Origin: Elusimicrobiota bacterium
GTDB taxonomy: Bacteria; Elusimicrobiota; Elusimicrobia; UBA1565; UBA9628
NCBI GenBank assembly: GCA_028717865.1
Contig: JAQUMZ010000089.1
Coordinates: 1 to 8,924 of the forward strand
Length of the DNA: 8,924 bases
Direction: 5' to 3'
This document shows, piece by piece, positions 4,753 through 8,924 of the stretch. The first letter of the stretch is position 1, and the number at the start of each line of letters is the position of its first letter. Under the pieces are notes generated by a model. That model saw only the letters and a program-made list of their open reading frames with translations. It ran no database searches and was not told the DNA's origin. Made by a program: the position numbers and the translations under genes.

Positions 4753-7431
4753 ATGCTCCGATCCCGGCCCAGGACCGCGCGCCGCGCGGCGCTCGCCTTG
4801 GCGCTTGCGCATGCCGCCCTCTGCGCCTGCGGTCCGCGGCGCCAAGAGCCCCAGGTCCTGCGCGCCACACTCGACAACGGCCTGCGCGTGGTCATCGTGC
4901 CGGAGTCCCTGGCCCCGACGGCCGCCGTGGTGGTCAATTATCTGGTGGGCTCCAACGAGGCGCCGCCGGGCTTCCCCGGCACCGCGCACGCGCAGGAGCA
5001 CATGATGTTCCGCGGCAGTCCGGGCCTTTCGGCCGGCCAGCTCTCCGAGCTGGCCGCGGCCGTGGGCGGCATGTTCAACGCCGACACCCAGCAGGCGGTC
5101 ACCCAATATTTCTTCACCGTGCCGGCGGCCGATCTCGAGACGGTGCTGCACATCGAGGCCATACGCATGCGCGGGGTCCTCGACTCCGAACGGCTCTGGC
5201 GCCGGGAGCGCGGCGCCATCGAGCAAGAGGTGTCCCGGGACATCTCCGACCCGGAGTACATCCTCTACACGGAGCTGCTGGCGGACCTGTTCCGGGGCAC
5301 CCCCTACGCCCACGACCCTCTGGGGACCCGCGCCTCCTTCGACCGGACCACCGCGGCCATGCTCAGGAAGTTCTACGAGACCTGGTACGCCCCCAACAAC
5401 GCCATACTGGTCATCGCCGGGAAGGTCGACCCGGGCCGGACCCTGGCCGCCGTCAAGAAGCTCTTCGGCCCCATCCCCCGCAAAAGCCTGCCGCCCCGGG
5501 CCGCGATCCGCCTGGAGCCGGTGAGCCCGCGGCGGCTAAGGCTCAAAACCGATTCTCCTTACGGCTTGGTCATGGTTGTCTTCCGGCTCCCCGGCTACGC
5601 CGACCCGGACTACGCCGCCTCCAGGATTCTCGTCGACGCTCTCAACAGCGAGCGCGGTGCGCTCTACGAGCTGACGGCCTCGGGCCGGGCCCTGAGCACG
5701 GGCTTCGCGGCCAGCACCTTGCCCCGGGCGGGCCTGGGCTACGCGGCCGCGGCCTTCCCGAAGGGCGGCGACGCCCGGGCGTTGCTGCGCCAAGTCGAAC
5801 GGATACTGGCCCGCCTGGCTGAAAAGGGGATCCCGCCGGAGCTGGTGGAGGCCGCCAAGAGGCGGGAGCTGGCCGACGCGGAATTCCAGAAAAACTCAGT
5901 CGCCGGCCTGGCCATGGCCTGGTCCCGGGCCCTGGCGGTGGAGGGCCGCGCCTCTCCTTCCGACGACGCCCGGACCGCGGCGGCGGTGACCGCGGCCCAG
6001 GTCGACCGCGCAGCGCGGCGCTACTTGCGGCTGGACCGCGCCCCGAGGGCGGTCTTGACGCCCGAGGCCTCGGGCAAGCCCGCGGCCCTCCCGGGCCGCG
6101 CCGACCGGGAAAGCGTGGCCCTGGCGCCGCCCGAGAACGCGGCCCTGCCCGCTTGGGCGGCCGACATCCTTTCCCGGCTACCCACCGCGCAGGCCGCCGC
6201 CCCGCCCGCGGTCAGCGTCCTGCCCAACGGGCTGAGGCTCTTCGTGCAGCCCTCGGCGATCAGCCGGACCGTGGAGGTCTACGGCCGCGTAAGGAACCAG
6301 CCCGGCCTGCAGATACCACCGGGCCGAGAAGGCGTCGACGAAGTGCTGGACCGCCTCTTCGCCTACGGCACGACCGCGCGGGACCGCATGGCCTTTCAAG
6401 CGGCCCTCGACGATATCGCCGCCCGCGCGCAGGCCGGGACCTCGTTCTCGCTGCGGGCGCCCGCCGAGCATTTCGAGCGGGGCCTGGAGCTCCTGGCCGA
6501 CAACGAGCTGCGCCCCGCCCTGCCCGAGACGGCCCTGCGCGCGGTGCGCGCCCGGACGGCCGCCGCGGTGGCCGGCCGGCTTCAGAGCCCGGATTACCTG
6601 GCGCGGCGCGCGCTGCGCCAGGCTCTTTTCCCCAAGGGCGATCCGGCCTTGCGCCAGGCCACCCCGGCCAGCGTGTCGGCCCTGACCCGGCGCGACGTCG
6701 TGGACTATTTTTCCGGCGTCTTTCGTCCCGACGAGACCGCCATCGTGGTCGTCGGCGACGTGGCCCCGCGGCGGGCCAGGGCCGCCGTGGCCAAATATTT
6801 CGGCGGCTGGCGCGCCGCCGGTCCCCGGCCCGCGACGCGGCTGCCCCCCGCGCCGCCCAACCCGCCCTCGATCACGGCCGTGCCCGACGCCAGCCGGGTG
6901 CAGGACCAAGTCGCGCTGGCGCAGAGCGCGGGCTTGGCGCGCAACGATCCCGACTATTACGCCCTGACCCTGGGCAACCGCGTCCTGGGTGGCGGCTTCT
7001 ACGCCACCCGCCTCTACCGGCAGTTGCGCGAGCAGGCCGGCCTGGTCTACAACGTCGAGGCAAGCCTGGACGCGGACCGCAGCCGGGCCGTCTACGCCGT
7101 CGACTACGGCTGCGATCCCGGCCAGGTCGGGACGGTCCGGACCATCGTCATGCGCAACCTGAGGGACATGCGCGCCCGGCCGGTCCAGCCCGAGGAACTC
7201 CAGCAGGCCAAGGCCATGCTGCTGCGGGAGCTCCCCTTGTCGGAGTCCAGCTTCGCGGGCATCGCCGATGGGCTGCTCTCGCGCTGGGAACTGGATTTGC
7301 CCGTGGACGAGCCGGCCGCGGCCGCCCGACGCTACGCCGCCATGAGCGCCGCGCAGGTCCGGGACGCTTTCGCCAGATGGCTGCGCCCCGACGACATGAT
7401 CCAGGTCAGCCAGGGGCCGCTCCCGCGCTGA
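4753..7431 (+). CDS. M16 zinc metallopeptidase, probable lipoprotein, active plus degenerate halves
   Basis: The 892-residue protein joins two M16 (pitrilysin/insulinase) repeats, each of two subdomains, as in PqqL-type periplasmic proteases. The N-terminus has an Arg-rich start and hydrophobic core, then L23-C24-A25-C26, a plausible lipobox with Cys26 lipidated. The N-terminal half carries the inverted zinc motif H79-A-Q-E82-H83, and the distal Glu at E159, with E152 seven residues before it as in the family. The second half restarts at about 486-499 (S-V-L-P-N-G-L-R-L-F). By alignment its H-x-x-E-H positions are E530, D533 and R534, so it cannot bind zinc. It keeps the late G-G-G-F-Y-A-T-R-L-Y motif (746-755) typical of M16 C-terminal domains that help hold substrate. 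The clamshell likely degrades peptides in the periplasm; the substrate is unknown. The start is set by the signal sequence. It is convergent with the DUF1634 gene, 4 bases away. Confidence 0.93.
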   Translation: MLRSRPRTARRAALALALAHAALCACGPRRQEPQVLRATLDNGLRVVIVPESLAPTAAVVVNYLVGSNEAPPGFPGTAHAQEHMMFRGSPGLSAGQLSELAAAVGGMFNADTQQAVTQYFFTVPAADLETVLHIEAIRMRGVLDSERLWRRERGAIEQEVSRDISDPEYILYTELLADLFRGTPYAHDPLGTRASFDRTTAAMLRKFYETWYAPNNAILVIAGKVDPGRTLAAVKKLFGPIPRKSLPPRAAIRLEPVSPRRLRLKTDSPYGLVMVVFRLPGYADPDYAASRILVDALNSERGALYELTASGRALSTGFAASTLPRAGLGYAAAAFPKGGDARALLRQVERILARLAEKGIPPELVEAAKRRELADAEFQKNSVAGLAMAWSRALAVEGRASPSDDARTAAAVTAAQVDRAARRYLRLDRAPRAVLTPEASGKPAALPGRADRESVALAPPENAALPAWAADILSRLPTAQAAAPPAVSVLPNGLRLFVQPSAISRTVEVYGRVRNQPGLQIPPGREGVDEVLDRLFAYGTTARDRMAFQAALDDIAARAQAGTSFSLRAPAEHFERGLELLADNELRPALPETALRAVRARTAAAVAGRLQSPDYLARRALRQALFPKGDPALRQATPASVSALTRRDVVDYFSGVFRPDETAIVVVGDVAPRRARAAVAKYFGGWRAAGPRPATRLPPAPPNPPSITAVPDASRVQDQVALAQSAGLARNDPDYYALTLGNRVLGGGFYATRLYRQLREQAGLVYNVEASLDADRSRAVYAVDYGCDPGQVGTVRTIVMRNLRDMRARPVQPEELQQAKAMLLRELPLSESSFAGIADGLLSRWELDLPVDEPAAAARRYAAMSAAQVRDAFARWLRPDDMIQVSQGPLPR

Positions 7432-7435
7432 CGGC

Positions 7436-7816
7436 TCATAGCCTCCCCCCTCCGAGGAGGCTGAACAGCAGGAAACTCAGCACGAGCACGGTCACCGCCA
7501 CGTAAAGGCGGTCGCGCTCCAGGGCGAAGCCCAGGATGGAGAAGGCCACCCGGGCCACGGGCGTGGCGATGAGAACCAGCAGGCCGAGCTGGATGAGGCC
7601 CCGGCCGCTCAGGGCCAGGGCCGAGCGCAGTATGCCGGCCGCGGTGCGCAGTTCCTCGGGCTCGCCCTGGAACCGGCCCAATGCCGCCGTCTGGGCGCCG
7701 TGGCGGGCCAGATAGATAGCCCCGCCGCAAGCCACGATCAGGGCGGCCGCGGCCACTCCGAAGCGCAGGATGCCGCCCACCGCGGCCTGCAGGCTCCGGT
7801 CGGACCAGCCCCTCAC
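7436..7816 (-). CDS. DUF1634 membrane protein, partner of the TauE/SafE exporter
   Basis: This 126-residue protein of the DUF1634 family has three hydrophobic segments, about 18-36, 73-95 and 104-121. The family signature is clear: L-R-F-G-V at 17-21, then L-G-L-L-V-L-I-A-T-P-V-A-R-V near 77-90, followed by F-x-L-E-R-D-R-L-Y-V. DUF1634 genes commonly sit beside TauE/SafE genes, as here; their own function is unknown, and a partner or accessory role is inferred. The start is the GTG at 7816, which shares GTGA with the exporter's TGA stop, pointing to translational coupling. The frame is open far upstream, but that part is out-of-frame exporter sequence with no membrane character. It is the last gene of the operon and converges on the M16 gene. 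Confidence 0.85.
   Translation of the reverse strand: MRGWSDRSLQAAVGGILRFGVAAAALIVACGGAIYLARHGAQTAALGRFQGEPEELRTAAGILRSALALSGRGLIQLGLLVLIATPVARVAFSILGFALERDRLYVAVTVLVLSFLLFSLLGGGRL
7440..7462. terminator. Possible stem-loop at the M16/DUF1634 convergence
   Basis: AGCCTCC (7440-7446) and GGAGGCT (7456-7462) are exact reverse complements with a 9-base loop, starting 9 bases after the M16 stop and lying in the last codons of DUF1634. An alternative inner stem (CCTCC-GA-GGAGG, 7449-7460) is possible. There is no T tract on either side, so termination is only a possibility. Confidence 0.25.
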
Positions 7817-8655
7817 AGCCCGCCCCGCAATCCGGCCAGGATCATCTCGACCGCCAGGGCGGCGATGACGCCGCTGAAGACCCAGCGCAGCACCCGCACC
7901 CGGGCCGCGATCAGCGCCCGGGCCCCCAACAGCGAGCCCGCCAGCACCCCGAGCATCACCGGCATGGTCAGGCCCGGGTCTATGTAGCCCCGGTCGAGGT
8001 AGATGCCCGCGCTGGCCGCGGCGGTCACACCGATCATGAAGTTGCTGGTGGTCGTCGAGACCTTGAAGGGCAGGCGCATCGCCTGGTCCATGGCCAGGAC
8101 CTTGAGCGCCCCCGAACCGATGCCCAAAAGGCCGCTGAGTATCCCGGCCAGGCCCATCAAGGCGAACCCGAGCGGCACGCGCCGCGCGCCGTAGGCCCGC
8201 GGCGGCGCGCCCGGGCCCGCCCCGGGACAACTGCCCTCCAGGCGCAGCCGCCGCGCCAGGGGGTCGCCGCTGGCGGCCGGATGCTCGGGCCGCGGCCGCA
8301 GGTTCATCCAGGCCGAGAGCAGCAGCGCCGCCCCGAAGACCACGGCGATGGCCCCGGCGGGCAGGCGCGCGGCCAGGACCGCGCCGGCGATCGCGCCCAG
8401 GGTGGTCGCCAGCTCCAGGAACATGCCGATCCGGATGTTGGTGTAGCCCTCGCGGACGTAGGCGGCGGCCGCGCCGGAGCTGGTCGCGATCACCGACACC
8501 AGCGAGGCTCCGATCGCGTAGCGGATGTCCACGTGCAGGCCGAGCGTCAGCAGCGGCACGATGACGACCCCGCCCCCCAGGCCGGTCAGCGCCCCCAGGA
8601 AACCCGCCGCCAGGGAGCCCGCGGCGACCAGCGCGCTCGAGCCGAGGATCGTCAT
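7813..8655 (-). CDS. TauE/SafE-family membrane anion exporter
   Basis: The 280-residue membrane protein belongs to the TauE/SafE (DUF81) family, whose characterised members move sulfite, sulfoacetate or related small organosulfur anions across the inner membrane. It shows the internal two-fold repeat of the family. The first copy has G-F-L-G-A-L-T-G-L-G-G-G at 18-29 followed by I-V-P. The second has G-I-L-S-G-L-L-G-I-G-S-G at 171-182. After each comes an A-x-G-A-S-L or S-T-T-T-S-N helix. A hydrophilic linker at about 119-160 separates the halves. Seven or eight membrane helices can be drawn. The ATG at 8655 overlaps the kinase stop as ATGA, and the stop overlaps DUF1634 as GTGA, so the three are probably co-translated. 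The substrate cannot be told from sequence; sulfite is the family default. Confidence 0.9.
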   Translation of the reverse strand: MTILGSSALVAAGSLAAGFLGALTGLGGGVVIVPLLTLGLHVDIRYAIGASLVSVIATSSGAAAAYVREGYTNIRIGMFLELATTLGAIAGAVLAARLPAGAIAVVFGAALLLSAWMNLRPRPEHPAASGDPLARRLRLEGSCPGAGPGAPPRAYGARRVPLGFALMGLAGILSGLLGIGSGALKVLAMDQAMRLPFKVSTTTSNFMIGVTAAASAGIYLDRGYIDPGLTMPVMLGVLAGSLLGARALIAARVRVLRWVFSGVIAALAVEMILAGLRGGL

Positions 8656-8924
8656 CGCGCGGCGGGGACCGCCTCGTCTTCCCAGAGCGGCAAGGTGAAA
8701 TAAAAGCGGGACCCCTGGCCCGGCTCGCTTTCGATCTCGAGGCGCGAGCCGTGCCGTTCGATCAGCTCCTTGACCATCATCAGGCCGATCCCGAAACCGC
8801 CGGCGACTTTCCGGCTCTCCTCGGTCCGGTAGAAGCCGGACAATATCCGCTCCCGGTCGCGCGCGGAAATCCCGATGCCCGTGTCCGAGACGCAGAACAG
8901 CGCCCGCGGCGGCGGCCCCTTTTC
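8652..8924 (-). CDS. Sensor histidine kinase, C-terminal ATPase end only
   Basis: Only the last 90 codons are in the window; the sensor and dimerisation parts lie beyond position 8924. What is visible is the end of a HATPase_c domain: the G1 box D14-T-G-I-G-I, an F-Y-R segment at 31-33, the G2 box G43-F-G-I-G-L-M-M-V, and the closing H58-G-S-x-L-E-I-E-S-E-P-G-Q-G-S followed by F-Y-F-T-L-P-L (numbered from the first visible codon). The protein would phosphorylate a response regulator, which is not in the window and may lie upstream of the kinase. The TGA stop shares ATGA with the exporter's start, tying the kinase to the transport genes. No N-terminal sensor can be judged, so the signal is unknown. 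Confidence 0.9.
   Translation of the reverse strand, partial: EKGPPPRALFCVSDTGIGISARDRERILSGFYRTEESRKVAGGFGIGLMMVKELIERHGSRLEIESEPGQGSRFYFTLPLWEDEAVPAAR

Noticed and set aside
4725..5822. Long plus-strand frame overlapping the start of the M16 gene
   Set aside because: Its Arg/Pro/Gly-rich translation has no motif and is the typical shifted-frame shadow of a GC-rich gene.
1566..7431. A new defence or conflict island joining the SNase, FmdE, coiled-coil and M16 genes
   Set aside because: The genes are divergent or convergent single units with separate promoters, and most carry export signals. No toxin, immunity protein, nuclease-helicase pair, phage gene or mobile element is present.
6153..7505. 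450-codon plus-strand frame overlapping the M16 C-terminal half
   Set aside because: Same shadow composition; the M16 frame has clear family motifs through this region.
8661..8673. GGCGG-GGA-CCGCC stem just before the TauE start
   Set aside because: A short stem within kinase coding sequence; the start is explained by ATGA coupling and no regulatory role is supported.
1..8924. tRNA, rRNA, CRISPR, insertion sequence or attachment-site signals
   Set aside because: I looked for cloverleaf stems, spaced direct repeats, transposase motifs and terminal inverted repeats and saw none; the intergenic regions are too short for most of them.

Overview
The window is a very GC-rich stretch of bacterial chromosome, roughly two thirds G+C or more by eye. 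It is densely packed: nine protein genes on both strands, no gene-free gap over about 160 bases, and no RNA gene, insertion sequence or CRISPR array that I can see. Signal peptides, a probable lipoprotein M16 protease and envelope membrane proteins suggest a Gram-negative-type cell. Rubrerythrin and an FmdE-family protein fit an anaerobic or microaerobic lifestyle. The lineage cannot be fixed from this sequence; a GC-rich Elusimicrobiota or deltaproteobacterial-type genome is a guess only.

Layout. (1) Positions 1-1412, minus strand: a rubrerythrin gene (840-1412), followed downstream on the same strand by an unrecognised secreted protein (1-766) whose 3' end lies outside the window. (2) 1566-2681, plus strand: a secreted nuclease made of two tandem staphylococcal-nuclease (SNase) domains, divergent from rubrerythrin across a 153-base region with two perfect inverted repeats. 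(3) 2673-3212, minus: an FmdE-family protein with a C-terminal zinc ribbon, overlapping the nuclease tail to tail by 9 bases. (4) 3302-4081, plus: an exported Ala/Pro-rich protein with a charged helical C-terminal half. It is divergent from fmdE, and the two genes have facing TATGAT boxes. (5) 4106-4591, minus: a four-helix DUF2231-type membrane protein. (6) 4753-7431, plus: a large M16 metallopeptidase with an active and a degenerate half, probably a lipoprotein. (7) 7436-8924, minus: a tightly coupled operon of the 3' end of a sensor histidine kinase, a TauE/SafE-family anion exporter and a DUF1634 membrane protein, joined by ATGA and GTGA overlaps.

The genes do not form one pathway. Rubrerythrin is peroxide defence. 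The kinase-exporter-DUF1634 operon looks like a sensed small-anion (sulfite-like) export module. The nuclease, M16 protease, Ala/Pro-rich protein and unknown secreted protein are all predicted to leave the cytoplasm.

Two modes of translation start recur. Rubrerythrin, the Ala/Pro-rich gene and the DUF2231 gene have clear Shine-Dalgarno sequences. Four others have no Shine-Dalgarno but a -10-like hexamer 5-11 bases before the start codon, as expected for leaderless mRNAs. The most interesting signals are the tandem SNase protein, these start-site patterns, and the inverted repeat over the rubrerythrin ribosome-binding site. I found no convincing new multi-gene system.
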